Shown here: positions 24,686 to 25,053 of the stretch, in pieces
Position numbering within the stretch: position 1 is the first letter of the stretch
How the letters are laid out: each line of letters starts with the position of its first letter
Source: JBGOUJ01 sp041477005
GTDB lineage: Bacteria; Acidobacteriota; Terriglobia; Bryobacterales; JACQDG01
Direction of reading: 5' to 3'
Length of the DNA stretch: 25,053 nucleotides
Assembly (NCBI GenBank): GCA_041477005.1
Contig: JBGOUJ010000033.1
Coordinates: 1 to 25,053 of the forward strand
Position numbers and translations under genes: made by a program
The notes under the pieces: model-generated
What the model saw: the letters and a program-made list of their open reading frames with translations, nothing else
What the model was told of the DNA's origin: nothing
Database searches by the model: none

Positions 24686-25053
24686 GAGCCCGGAAACGAC
24701 CGCCACATCAGCAGGAAGGAAACCGCCACGGTCAGACACGCCAGCACCGCCGCCGCTTTCCAGAACCATTCGACGGCGTCGCTCGAGCCGGGCGCGCCGG
24801 CGACATAGCCCAGGCCGAATCCCGCCGCAAGGCCTCCCACGTGGGCGGCAATGTCGATTCCCGGAATAAGGCTGAACAGCAAGCCGTAAACCGCCCAGCG
24901 AGCATACACGCTCTTCACAGCCGAGCCGAGCAGGGTGCCCCGATGGCGATAGCCGTAGGCAATCATGGCGCCGATCAGGCCGATGATGGCGGCCGAGGCG
25001 CCGATCGAACTGGACCGTGTCCAAAAGCAGCTCGCCAGAAAACCGCTGACGCT
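24682..25053 (-). CDS. Rhomboid-family intramembrane serine protease, C-terminal part (cut by window edge)
   Basis: The frame enters from the right edge and gives 123 residues. The catalytic serine is in SIGASAAIIGLIGA (GASxA, the serine near 24994-24996). The catalytic histidine is in PGIDIAAHVGGLAAGFGLG, the AH(L/V)GG motif of rhomboids. Four hydrophobic segments are visible, including a last one (AAAVLACLTVAVSFLLMW). The motif reads GASA where GASG is typical, a tolerated variant. The N-terminal helices lie outside the window. Rhomboids cleave transmembrane segments of membrane proteins; the target here is unknown. The downstream methyltransferase overlaps its stop by 4 nt. Confidence 0.85.
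   Translation of the reverse strand, partial: SVSGFLASCFWTRSSSIGASAAIIGLIGAMIAYGYRHRGTLLGSAVKSVYARWAVYGLLFSLIPGIDIAAHVGGLAAGFGLGYVAGAPGSSDAVEWFWKAAAVLACLTVAVSFLLMWRSFPGS

Overview
The window is about 25 kb of high-GC chromosomal DNA (by eye around 60% or a little more, not computed). It looks like Acidobacteriota, most like the Solibacter/Bryobacter group. The basis is two very long Oar-type TonB-dependent receptors with an N-terminal carboxypeptidase-regulatory-like domain, several Tat-exported sugar-acid-type enzymes, MacB-like permease pairs and degenerate short-period intergenic repeats. The taxonomic call is inference; there is no rRNA or marker-gene alignment behind it.

Layout, left to right. 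Positions 1-58 hold a possible gene end. 216-593 (+) is a small secreted dimeric-barrel protein. 690-1140 (-) is the decayed 3' end of a group II intron: the last ~117 codons of its maturase plus domains V and VI. 1313-3293 (+) is a tight acetaldehyde dehydrogenase / 4-hydroxy-2-oxovalerate aldolase pair. 3551-4453 (+) is a Tat-exported beta-propeller. 4568-8176 (+) is a TonB receptor broken by an in-frame TAG. 8210-9001 (-) is an unrecognised protein. 9021-9933 (+) is a secreted protein gene broken by a TAG and a frameshift.

10066-13913 (+) is a cluster with a possible extracytoplasmic sugar-acid theme: a Tat-exported DapA/NanA-fold aldolase-like protein, an overlapping ICMT-type membrane methyltransferase, a secreted alpha/beta hydrolase and a Tat-exported enolase-superfamily dehydratase-like protein. 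13929-19456 is all on the minus strand, in transcription order purM, purN, tyrS and two MacB-like permeases. purN and tyrS overlap by 4 nt. 19594-22965 (+) is an intact TonB receptor, 23109-23882 (+) an unknown secreted protein. On the minus strand at the right edge a SAM methyltransferase overlaps the end of a truncated rhomboid protease gene.

Two families of short-period repeats stand out. Period-7 arrays sit just upstream of gene starts (before 11752, 18360 and 23109). Period-10 units sit just downstream of gene ends (after 593, 8176 and 22965). No CRISPR array, tRNA, rRNA, prophage or complete insertion sequence was seen. I found no clear new multi-gene system. The most interesting signals are the two TAG-interrupted secreted-protein genes, the group II intron relic, the exported aldolase/dehydratase set and the repeat families.
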